Assembly: GCA_002725445.1 (NCBI GenBank)
Contig: PBPD01000085.1
Location: 1-9,008 of the forward strand
From: Rickettsiales bacterium
Lineage (GTDB): Bacteria; Pseudomonadota; Alphaproteobacteria; Rickettsiales; UBA3002
DNA: 9,008 nt
Direction: 5' to 3'
This document shows, piece after piece, positions 1-5,605 of the stretch. The position numbers and the translations under genes are program-made. Below the pieces are notes generated by a model, which was not told the origin of the DNA, searched no databases, and worked only from the letters and a program-made list of their open reading frames with translations. Within the stretch, counting starts at the first letter, position 1. Each line of letters starts with the position of its first letter.

Positions 1-326
1 CCATGCCAGCCATCCACAATCGAGGTAACATCCACATTCACCACATCGCCGTCTTTCAGCACTTTATCGTCTGGTATGCCGTGGCACACCACATGGTTCA
101 CCGAGGTACAGCACGACTTTGGAAAACCACGATAGCCCAGTGGTGCGGGCACCGCGCCCGCTTCAGTAATGCGCTTATGCACATATTCATCAATGGCCAG
201 CGTGGTCATGCCGGGCTCAATCATATCAGTCAATTCATCCAGAATTTCAGCCGATAAGCGCCCTGCTTTACGCATGCCCTCGTAATCTTCTTTCGAATGA
301 ATCGTAATTCCTTTTACGCTCGTCAT
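1..326 (-). CDS. map: Methionine aminopeptidase type I (5' part; gene runs off the left edge)
   Basis: Reads on the minus strand from an ATG at 326 to the window edge, giving the first 108 residues. Type I methionine aminopeptidase removes the initiator methionine from nascent cytosolic proteins using a two-metal centre. The fragment begins MTSVKGITIHSKEDYEGMRK, followed by a GYRGFPKS stretch, CCTSVNHVVCHGIPDD (residues 72-87; the His of HGIP is the family's substrate-binding histidine) and NVDVT (97-101), whose Asp is the first metal ligand. The sequence stops at DGWHG, just before the second metal-binding Asp, so completeness of the active site cannot be judged. NHVVCHGIP is the usual alphaproteobacterial form. 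An AGGA ribosome-binding site (plus-strand 333-336) lies 6 bases before the ATG. The gene is divergent from the MoCF-domain gene at 391. Family assignment is very secure. Confidence 0.96.
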   Translation of the reverse strand, partial: MTSVKGITIHSKEDYEGMRKAGRLSAEILDELTDMIEPGMTTLAIDEYVHKRITEAGAVPAPLGYRGFPKSCCTSVNHVVCHGIPDDKVLKDGDVVNVDVTSIVDGWH

Positions 327-390
327 AAAATGTCCTATCTTTATGAGCCATAGTTATAACGAATGATTCTAAAATTACCAGTGTAGGAAC
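327..390. promoter_or_regulatory. Divergent intergenic region between map and the MoCF-domain gene
   Basis: This 64-base AT-rich gap must hold the 5' signals of both divergent genes unless either is expressed from elsewhere. Visible are the map ribosome-binding site (333-336, minus strand), an AGGA at 385-388 two bases before the plus-strand ATG, and the palindrome GTTATAAC at 353-360. The palindrome reads as a -10-like TATAAC on both strands. No convincing -35 element accompanies it on either strand, so a promoter is inferred from position and is not clearly seen. Confidence 0.35.
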
Positions 391-1137
391 ATGACCGATT
401 CAACCGCTAGCGTAGTCCTTATCGGCAACGAGATTCTCTCAGGCCGCACCCCCGATCAAAATCTCAGCTATATCGGCCTGAAGCTGGCAGATGCAGGCGT
501 GCGATTGCGCGAAGCGCGTATCATCCCCGACGACGAACAGGTAATCATCGATACCGTCAACGAATTGCGCGCACGCGACAGCTACGTATTCACCACCGGC
601 GGCATCGGCCCCACGCATGACGACATCACCTCGGCCACCATTGCCAAAGCGTTTGACGTGCCGCTCATTCGCCACCCCGAGGCCGAAAAGATTCTGCTCA
701 AACATTACCGCCCCGAAGATGTGAATGATGCACGGATGAAAATGGCAGACATACCCGACACTGCCCTGCTCATCCCCAACCCGGTAAGTGCGGCGCCCGG
801 CTTTCGCATTGGCAATGTGTTTGTGATGGCCGGAGTGCCACGCATTATGCAGGCCATGATGGATTACATCGCCCCCACACTGGAAGGTGGACCGCCTGTG
901 CGCAGCGCCTCGATGGAAGTGTTCAAACCCGAAGGCGACATTGCCGATGCGGTCACCGCAACGCAGGCAATCTATCAGCAAGTAGAGATCGGGTGTTATC
1001 CATTACTACGCAACGGCAAGCTGGCCTCCACGCTGGTGCTTCGCTGCAATGACGCATCTATCCTCGAGGAATGCAGCCACCACATGCAGCAAGCCATGCA
1101 GGCACTGGGCGCTGAAGTAAAACTGCTTAACAGCTAG
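391..1137 (+). CDS. Single-domain CinA-type (MoCF/molybdopterin-binding domain) protein
   Basis: The 248-residue protein matches the N-terminal domain of CinA (competence/damage-inducible protein A, COG1058), which shares the MoCF fold of MoaB/MogA. It opens VVLIGNEILSGRTPDQN (residues 8-24), typical of this family, and carries the diagnostic FTTGGIGPTHDDIT at 67-80, the ligand-binding loop. PGFRIGNVFVMAGVP at 136-150 is a further family hallmark. Full-length CinA is about 400 residues because of a C-terminal PncC-type NMN deamidase domain. Here the protein ends soon after the MoCF and small following domain, so the deamidase is absent. Stand-alone versions are common in Alphaproteobacteria, so this is probably natural. 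Substrate is unknown; in CinA this domain has been linked to ADP-ribose pyrophosphatase activity, which I cannot confirm here. It is not evidence for competence. AGGA at 385-388 precedes the ATG closely. The stop overlaps the convergent barrel gene by 4 bases. Confidence 0.9.
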   Translation: MTDSTASVVLIGNEILSGRTPDQNLSYIGLKLADAGVRLREARIIPDDEQVIIDTVNELRARDSYVFTTGGIGPTHDDITSATIAKAFDVPLIRHPEAEKILLKHYRPEDVNDARMKMADIPDTALLIPNPVSAAPGFRIGNVFVMAGVPRIMQAMMDYIAPTLEGGPPVRSASMEVFKPEGDIADAVTATQAIYQQVEIGCYPLLRNGKLASTLVLRCNDASILEECSHHMQQAMQALGAEVKLLNS

Positions 1138-1772
1138 AAATTATAGCGCACGCCATATTCGACGGAATGGGTTTCGAACTCATGTTCAAACCGCCCACCA
1201 TTTGCTGTGGTCACCTTGATATCCTCGGTGGTGAAATAGCGATAGCCAAGATTGAAAGTCCAGCTCGGCAAATCCAGCGGTGCATAGCTTAGCCCTACCA
1301 TTCCCTGATACGCGAAGTCGCCTTCCGTATCGTCGATATTCAATGTCTGGGTGTCATATTGGTGTGAGGCATAGCCTACACCGCCGCCAATATAAGGCGC
1401 CAATGCCATGCCTGTATCCACATCATAATACGCATTAACCATAAGCGCATGGCTTTCCATACTGCCGCCAAACCCGCCCGGGGTCATGCTGCTGACCAGA
1501 TCATCAAAGTCCGCTTCGCGGTAATGCCATTCTGCATCAAAGCGCCACGCGCCCATGCTGCTGCGCCAGGCTGAAGGCACAATGCCCACTTTGGCCACGG
1601 CCGCATATTCCAGGTCATATTCGAGGGTGCCAATGGGTGTGCCATTCAGCGTTGTGTCGCTTTCTTCCGGCCACAGAAACTCGCCATGCGCTCCAATATA
1701 ATAATCATTGGCCATTGCCGCAGACGATACAAGCGTAGCCGTTGCGGCCAGCATTCCCAGCATTGCGTTCAT
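1134..1772 (-). CDS. Small outer-membrane beta-barrel protein, copy 1
   Basis: From an ATG at 1772 this encodes 212 residues. A signal peptide is visible: a hydrophobic stretch ending SSAAMA, with likely cleavage after residue 21 before NDYY. Its n-region has no Lys or Arg, which is unusual. The mature part alternates polar and aromatic residues as in an OmpA/OmpW-like 8-stranded barrel: YYIGAHGEF near the start, YIGGGVGYA, FAYQGMVGLSY, FNLGYRYF, and a C-terminal strand ending VEYGVRYNF with the terminal Phe recognised by the Bam machinery. It is clearly paralogous to the gene at 1962-2636. A longer start at 1787 is possible, but 1772 has a GGGAG ribosome-binding site 5 bases upstream and gives the better signal peptide. 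The function is unknown; alphaproteobacterial relatives are annotated as outer membrane/porin family proteins. Its TAG stop overlaps the end of the convergent MoCF-domain gene. Confidence 0.85.
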   Translation of the reverse strand: MNAMLGMLAATATLVSSAAMANDYYIGAHGEFLWPEESDTTLNGTPIGTLEYDLEYAAVAKVGIVPSAWRSSMGAWRFDAEWHYREADFDDLVSSMTPGGFGGSMESHALMVNAYYDVDTGMALAPYIGGGVGYASHQYDTQTLNIDDTEGDFAYQGMVGLSYAPLDLPSWTFNLGYRYFTTEDIKVTTANGGRFEHEFETHSVEYGVRYNF

Positions 1773-1777
1773 ACACA

Positions 1778-1782
1778 CTCCC
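1778..1782 (-). promoter_or_regulatory. Ribosome-binding site GGGAG that decides the start of barrel copy 1
   Basis: On the minus strand GGGAG lies 5 bases before the ATG at 1772 and inside the alternative longer reading from 1787. This makes 1772 the preferred start. Confidence 0.6.
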
Positions 1783-1821
1783 ACCATTGCATTTTACTGT
1801 TATGCAGACGGTCTTAGCCAT

Positions 1822-1857
1822 CTTGCTGACATCACTGTATTATCAGCTTACAGCAAG
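1822..1857. repeat. Perfect 7-base inverted repeat upstream of barrel copy 1
   Basis: CTTGCTG (1822-1828) and CAGCAAG (1851-1857) are perfect inverted copies 22 bases apart, in the 189-base gap between the two barrel genes. On the minus strand a -10-like GATAAT lies between the arms, but no good -35 matches it. The repeat could be an operator or an RNA hairpin in the 5' leader of barrel copy 1, or chance. I see nothing else of note in this gap and no clear terminator for barrel copy 2. Confidence 0.25.
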
Positions 1858-1961
1858 CAGAAGCGCTACTTCCAGCTTATCCCCAGAAAAGATTTTGAAT
1901 TCGCTCGCACTGTGCCCATATGAACACAGCGGCAATACGCTATTACGCTAGTATGAAAATG

Positions 1962-2636
1962 CTAGAAGCGGAATTGTGCACTCGCCTCGATGCCGTGTGA
2001 CATATAGTCATGCTCAAGCGTGCCGCCTGTGTTGGTGGTATATTCCGGATCAGACATCGAGAAGAAGCGATAGCCAAGCCCCCACGCCGTATGCGGCATG
2101 CTCTCAGGCTCATAGTTCAAACCGACCATACCCTGATAAGCAAACACAGAGTCTGACGAGGTCGGAATCGCATTGCTGGCAAATTCAACATCGGCCCAGC
2201 CAATACCGCCGCCCAGATAAGGCGTCCAACGGCTATTGCTTTTAATGTCATAATACAGGTTGAGCATATAAGCATCGACTTCCAAATCGCCTGGTAGCGA
2301 CGCATTGCCCGCACCAGCCACGCTCAAATTGTCAAAACCAACATCGCGGCGTGTATATTCTGCTTCAATGCGCATATTATCCAGCACGGTATTGCTCACA
2401 TACGGGCGATACCCCAGCGAAATACCCGCAGCCCAGCCTGTGTCGTATTCGATCTCACTGTTGCCCGCGCCGCTTTCAATGTCACTGTCCTGCACATAAC
2501 TCAGCTCACCATGCACACCGATATACCAGTTAGGCCAGTTATCAGCGCGGGGCGCTTCAGCATAATAATTTTGCGCGAAAGCAGCGCCGCTGAGCAAGGT
2601 TGTGCTGGCAATTACGGCTGAAAATAAGGTCTTCAC
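1962..2636 (-). CDS. Small outer-membrane beta-barrel protein, copy 2
   Basis: The 224-residue product starts with GTG at 2636, supported by a GGAG ribosome-binding site (2645-2648) 8 bases upstream. A classical signal peptide follows: MKTLF, a hydrophobic core, then SGAAFA with cleavage after residue 21 before QNYY. The mature protein shows barrel-strand features: WYIGVHGELSYV, YLGGGIGWADV, VFAYQGMVGLNY, WGLGYRFFS, and a last strand ending SAQFRF with C-terminal Phe. These blocks occur in the same order in the gene at 1134-1772 (IGAHGE, YIGGGVGYA, FAYQGMVGLSY, LGYRYF), so the two are tandem paralogues. Loops differ strongly in sequence, including an alanine/glycine-rich segment (VAGAGNAS). 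The likely place is the outer membrane with surface loops; the ligand or role is unknown. OmpA-like, OmpW-like or Omp25-type barrels are alternatives I cannot separate by eye. Confidence 0.87.
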   Translation of the reverse strand: MKTLFSAVIASTTLLSGAAFAQNYYAEAPRADNWPNWYIGVHGELSYVQDSDIESGAGNSEIEYDTGWAAGISLGYRPYVSNTVLDNMRIEAEYTRRDVGFDNLSVAGAGNASLPGDLEVDAYMLNLYYDIKSNSRWTPYLGGGIGWADVEFASNAIPTSSDSVFAYQGMVGLNYEPESMPHTAWGLGYRFFSMSDPEYTTNTGGTLEHDYMSHGIEASAQFRF

Positions 2637-2697
2637 AGTAGCTTCTCCGTGTTTTATACGAGTGGTTCGTGCAAGCTATATATAGTATTCTCCACAT

Positions 2698-2725
2698 AGC
2701 ATAACCATAGATGCGCGATTTGCAA
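2698..2725 (-). promoter_or_regulatory. Candidate promoter for barrel copy 2
   Basis: On the minus strand, TTGCAA (2720-2725) and TATGCT (2698-2703) are separated by 16 bases and sit about 60 bases before the GTG start of the barrel gene. Each hexamer matches the sigma-70 consensus at 4 of 6 positions. The call is weak and depends mainly on location. Confidence 0.25.
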
Positions 2726-2753
2726 TTGCTATCTTTGCTTCGCCTGCTATAAC
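2726..2753 (+). promoter_or_regulatory. Candidate promoter of tRNA-Leu
   Basis: TTGCTA (2726-2731) and TATAAC (2748-2753) are spaced by 16 bases, 20 bases upstream of the mature tRNA 5' end. This fits a short tRNA leader. A GC-rich run (CCTCCGTC) follows the -10, resembling the discriminators of stringently controlled stable-RNA promoters. A small hairpin (AACCTC 2751-2756 / GAGGTT 2761-2766) also falls here and overlaps the -10; it could form in an RNA read through from upstream. No signal specific to the following sulfotransferase is seen, so this promoter may serve both genes. Confidence 0.4.
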
Positions 2754-2773
2754 CTCCGTCGAGGTTTTAACGT

Positions 2774-2860
2774 GCCCGCGTGGCGGAATTGGTAGACGCT
2801 GCGGACTTAAAATCCGTTGACCGCAAGGTCGTGCCGGTTCAAGTCCGGCCGCGGGTACCA
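2774..2860 (+). tRNA. tRNA-Leu (anticodon UAA), CCA encoded
   Basis: The 87-base gene folds as a class II tRNA. The acceptor stem is GCCCGCG (2774-2780) with CGCGGGT (2850-2856), including the G1-U72 wobble also seen in E. coli tRNA-Leu(UAA). The discriminator A (2857) is followed by an encoded CCA (2858-2860). The D-arm has TGGCGGAATTGGTAGAC. The anticodon loop CTTAAAA (2806-2812) gives UAA at 2808-2810, decoding UUA and UUG. A long variable arm (GACC-GCAA-GGTC) is typical of tRNA-Leu, and the T-arm GCCGG-TTCAAGT-CCGGC is perfect. No intron or mismatch is visible. The sulfotransferase gene begins 40 bases downstream on the same strand. Confidence 0.98.
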
Positions 2861-2900
2861 CCTCAATCGCCGCTCTGACAGCCACAAGCGAGATAAATGG

Positions 2901-3998
2901 ATGGCACAAAACGACAGCCCCGCGCAAATCATCATATTAGGCCCGCATCGCTCTGGCACGTCGCTTACCACGCGGCTTGTCAACCTGATGGGGGCATGGT
3001 TTGGCGAAGACAGCGACTCAATTGGCCAGAACGAAGAGAACCCCAAAGGCTTCTGGGAACGCCGCGATGTCATCGCACTCAATGACGAGATTCTGCAAGC
3101 GCATAATTGCAGCTGGTATGACCTGTCGCAATGGCCGCTGAATGGCAGCGAAACACCAGACGCCGCGCCCAAGAAAAAGATCGACACCGCCATTAAGCGC
3201 TGGGTGAAAGAGATGAACAGCCATGGTGATTGGGTGGTCAAAGACCCGCGCATGTGCCACACACTGCCCTACTGGTTGCCGCATCTGAACAATCCCGTCA
3301 TTGTCATGACACACCGCCACCCGCTGGAGATTGCGCAGTCGCTGCGTACACGCAATATGTTCCCGCTGCACACAGGTCTGGCGCTCTGGGAATATGCGAT
3401 GGTGAGCATTTTCAATGCCACGCGTCACCTTCCCGTCATCCATTCCTATCACAATGCCATGCTGCACGACCCGGTCGGTTGCACCAAAGAGCTCTACACC
3501 GCGCTATCTACACACGCGCCTCAGCTGAAATTGCCAGAAACAGTGGAGATTGAACAGTTTGTCAGCCCCGATCTGCACCGAGAAAAGGCAAAGGATGAAG
3601 ACCGCGCACGTTTCTTAAGCGACTTTCAGAATCAATTATGGGGCTATTGCAAGGCGCCCGATACATTGCCTAATGACGCATTGAATTATAATAAACGTAG
3701 CCGTGAGTTTTTTCTGCTCACCGAGTTGGCGTTTGCGCTTCAAAAAGAACGGCTGGAAAAATCAGAGCTGGCACATGAAAAGCGCATTCTGGAACACGAG
3801 CTGCAAGAAGCCAATCAGGCACGTGAGGCCATTCAAAGCGCGTTCGACACCGAATTAGCCAACAACAAGCAATTGCTGGCAGAACTGGAAGACACGCAAG
3901 CCAGCCTGCATGCTAGCAATCACGAGCTGAATGCGATTAAGCGTTCTAAGATATGGCGTTTGCGCTGCGCACTTGCACGCCTCGTAGGGCGCGCCTGA
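2901..3998 (+). CDS. Sulfotransferase-family protein with C-terminal coiled coil
   Basis: From ATG 2901 the product has 365 residues. It shows the PAPS-dependent sulfotransferase fold: IIILGPHRSGTS (10-21) is the P-loop-like 5'-phosphosulfate binding motif, GFWERRD (50-56) is a conserved early motif, WVVKDPRM (111-118) follows, and VIVMTHRHPLEIAQSL (133-148) is the 3'-phosphate binding strand-helix with Arg139. Such enzymes move sulfate from PAPS to hydroxyl or amino groups; the acceptor, here probably a glycan, cannot be read from sequence. Residues about 275-348 are rich in Glu/Lys/Leu/Gln in heptad fashion and look like a coiled coil. The end, RSKIWRLRCALARLVGR, resembles the C-termini of bacterial surface-polysaccharide glycosyltransferases. 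No signal peptide, so probably cytoplasmic. The open frame extends back into the tRNA, but 2901 is the first credible start; the ribosome-binding site is weak (GAG near 2890). It converges on the methyltransferase gene with 2 bases between. Confidence 0.85.
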   Translation: MAQNDSPAQIIILGPHRSGTSLTTRLVNLMGAWFGEDSDSIGQNEENPKGFWERRDVIALNDEILQAHNCSWYDLSQWPLNGSETPDAAPKKKIDTAIKRWVKEMNSHGDWVVKDPRMCHTLPYWLPHLNNPVIVMTHRHPLEIAQSLRTRNMFPLHTGLALWEYAMVSIFNATRHLPVIHSYHNAMLHDPVGCTKELYTALSTHAPQLKLPETVEIEQFVSPDLHREKAKDEDRARFLSDFQNQLWGYCKAPDTLPNDALNYNKRSREFFLLTELAFALQKERLEKSELAHEKRILEHELQEANQAREAIQSAFDTELANNKQLLAELEDTQASLHASNHELNAIKRSKIWRLRCALARLVGRA

Positions 3999-4000
3999 GC

Positions 4001-4702
4001 CTATTGCTGACGGTAATACGCTACCATCTGCAAATTACGCGGGTGATCCCAATCACCTATAAACTGGCATTTCCAGCCAGTATCCTGCGCGCAATATTCC
4101 AGATCATTGAGGGTATAGTGGTATGGCGCGGCAATATCACGCGTCACAACCTCTTCATAGCGCGCTTTCTCGGTAGGATGCGTCAGCGGCTCATTCACCG
4201 CATGGAAGTCAGGGCAAAGGGCAAAGCTGACAAACACCACACTATTGTCATGTGCATGGGCCTCCAAATGGCGCAGCATATGCCGCAAATGACTAACAGG
4301 CCAACGGCTGGAAAATCCATGCGCCATCGCCACATCGAATTTTCGTTCCTCCATAAAACTAAAGTCCAGCACTCCGTCCGTGCTCACCTGTGCTGGGCTC
4401 AGGCGCGAGCGCTGTTTATGGCTAAGATGCTTCTTGATGCCACTTTCAACCAGCTCCGCATGCCCTTCCGTCGCCAGATAATGCGTCGGTTGCAGATAGT
4501 TCAGCAATCGCCTTGCAAGCCGCATTGTGCCACACCCGACATCCAGAAAAGTGTGTTGTGCATTCAGTCCTTGCGACAGCAAAAACTCATACTGTGCATC
4601 GCTGACATCTTCTTCCAGCAGCGGTAATGCACTCGGGCTTTCAGCTATATCAGCTGATGATGAAACAGGGTCGTTAGCAGGTGTTTTAGTGAGGGGAAAC
4701 AT
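4001..4702 (-). CDS. SAM-dependent methyltransferase (class I, unknown substrate)
   Basis: The 233-residue product has a Rossmann-like methyltransferase core. FLDVGCGTMRLARRLL contains motif I (DVGCGT, 54-59) that binds S-adenosylmethionine. HYLATEGH places an acidic residue (Glu79) at the end of the second strand, where ribose hydroxyls are held. KFDVAMAHGFSS (about 121-132) corresponds to strand 4. No membrane segment or signal peptide is seen. The substrate is unknown; the neighbours suggest a glycan or its precursor, but that rests on position only. The start at 4702 is chosen because a GAGG ribosome-binding site lies 5 bases upstream; a GTG at 4726 would add 8 residues with no well-placed site. 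It lies 99 bases downstream of the second sulfotransferase on the same strand, so co-transcription is possible but not shown. Its 3' end nearly touches the convergent sulfotransferase at 3998. Confidence 0.8.
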   Translation of the reverse strand: MFPLTKTPANDPVSSSADIAESPSALPLLEEDVSDAQYEFLLSQGLNAQHTFLDVGCGTMRLARRLLNYLQPTHYLATEGHAELVESGIKKHLSHKQRSRLSPAQVSTDGVLDFSFMEERKFDVAMAHGFSSRWPVSHLRHMLRHLEAHAHDNSVVFVSFALCPDFHAVNEPLTHPTEKARYEEVVTRDIAAPYHYTLNDLEYCAQDTGWKCQFIGDWDHPRNLQMVAYYRQQ

Positions 4703-4707
4703 GCATG

Positions 4708-4711
4708 CCTC
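4708..4711 (-). promoter_or_regulatory. Ribosome-binding site GAGG for the methyltransferase
   Basis: GAGG on the minus strand lies 5 bases before ATG 4702. It decides for this start over the in-frame GTG at 4726. Confidence 0.55.
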
Positions 4712-4767
4712 ATATCTAGTTTTCACCTATCTTCAACATGATAGGGAGACCTGGCAACCTCTAAAAC

Positions 4768-4806
4768 CGCTTGACAGCGCTAAGCCTTAGCCACCATCCG
4801 CTTAGC
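4768..4806 (-). repeat. Nested inverted repeats between the sulfotransferase and methyltransferase genes
   Basis: On the minus strand GCTAAGC (4800-4806, including the sulfotransferase stop codon) is matched by the perfect inverted copy GCTTAGC (4779-4785). A third partial copy in between can form an alternative 5-base stem. A second small hairpin follows, CGCT-GTCA-AGCG (4768-4779), and then GTTTTA. The arrangement is terminator-like but the stems are short and the T run has only four bases. It may partly uncouple the methyltransferase from the upstream genes. The rest of the 99-base gap shows no convincing promoter. Confidence 0.3.
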
Positions 4807-5605
4807 TTGTGGATAAATATCCAAATTGCGCGAGCGCTGGGCGGCCTAGCGCCTCCAGCTGGGCTACTAATTGGCTGTCTTCCTTTTTCCAGCGTCCCAG
4901 TGACGACGGTTTTTGCACCAAATGCAATAATGCGTCAGGCTGCACATCCTCCACACCAGCAAATGCTAGCAGCCGTGCAATTTCTGCTTCAGGCTGTGCG
5001 CACATATCTTCCAGATTCACACGCAGATAGCGATCTTTCAGCTCACGTGCACCAAAGGCCGCCACCTCTCGGTTACATTTATCCCACAGGCGAATCGCTG
5101 CACGCGGGCAATCCTGCGTGTAATGCTCGCCAAACAGGGCTGTAAAATGCTTGGTAGGAGGGTTCTGGTTAGACGAAAACGCAATATCCCGTCCATCACG
5201 TACCACATGCACAAAACGCATATCAGGCAGCAGCGCATTCAACATCGGCAGCGCATAATAGCTGCGCGGATGCTTCCAGCCCCACCGCGCTTTGTCTGCA
5301 GGCTTATCTGCAATATGGCGCTGCAACGCTTTAATCAATGCCTTCATCGAACGACCAGGCACATCTTCCAACGCATAATCAAGCGTGCCAGTGCGTTGCA
5401 AAATAGGGTTGATATATTCGTTAACAAAGGGCTCCAGCATCATTGCATCGCCCGGCTCATTCAAATCAGAGCCAGTATAATAGCCAGTCGCATCCATCAT
5501 TTGCTGAAACAAACGTGTGCCCGAACCACCCGTTGCACCCACCACAAGCGGCGCGCTCAGGCCAGCAGAGGTCTGTTTCCAACGATACTTGTTACACCAA
5601 ATCAT
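4802..5605 (-). CDS. Sulfotransferase-family protein
   Basis: The 267-residue product carries both halves of the PAPS site: LVVGATGGSGTRLF (20-33), a glycine-rich 5'-phosphosulfate loop near the N-terminus, and MRFVHVVRDGRDIAFSSN (129-146), the 3'-phosphate motif with Arg136 and Ser144-145. WGWKHPRSYY (109-118) sits where many relatives have a K-x-PR motif, and RYLRVNLEDMCAQP (192-205) is the typical late strand-helix. The SSLGRWKKE near residue 235 is also a recurring C-terminal element. It belongs to a different subgroup from the sulfotransferase at 2901: the loop is ATGGSGT rather than PHRSGTS and there is no coiled-coil tail. The acceptor is unknown. The ATG overlaps the stop of the ABC ATPase gene by 4 bases (ATGA) with no strong ribosome-binding site, which suggests translational coupling and a shared pathway with the exporter ATPase. 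Confidence 0.87.
   Translation of the reverse strand: MIWCNKYRWKQTSAGLSAPLVVGATGGSGTRLFQQMMDATGYYTGSDLNEPGDAMMLEPFVNEYINPILQRTGTLDYALEDVPGRSMKALIKALQRHIADKPADKARWGWKHPRSYYALPMLNALLPDMRFVHVVRDGRDIAFSSNQNPPTKHFTALFGEHYTQDCPRAAIRLWDKCNREVAAFGARELKDRYLRVNLEDMCAQPEAEIARLLAFAGVEDVQPDALLHLVQKPSSLGRWKKEDSQLVAQLEALGRPALAQFGYLSTS

Noticed and set aside
439..981. Minus-strand open frame of 180 codons inside the MoCF-domain gene
   Set aside because: Composition (Gly, His, Cys, Val rich, no family motifs) is that of an antisense shadow; the plus-strand reading has clear family motifs.
2751..2770. Hairpin AACCTC/GAGGTT followed by TTAA as a terminator
   Set aside because: No plus-strand gene upstream needs it, the T run is short, and it lies where the tRNA promoter and start are expected.
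2840..2860. tRNA 3' end as an integrase attachment site
   Set aside because: No second copy of the tRNA 3' end and no integrase or phage gene is visible in the window.
2817..2900. N-terminal extension of the sulfotransferase starting inside the tRNA
   Set aside because: The open frame reaches back into tRNA-Leu, but those residues do not look like protein and the conserved domain starts properly after ATG 2901.
3953..4627. Plus-strand open frame opposite the methyltransferase
   Set aside because: The minus strand gives a recognisable SAM-binding motif; the plus frame has an implausible His/Arg/Gln-rich composition.
4806..4816. DnaA-box-like TTATCCACA on the minus strand
   Set aside because: It is a single copy within the coding end of the sulfotransferase, with no cluster of boxes, AT-rich unwinding region or dnaA nearby; not evidence of an origin.
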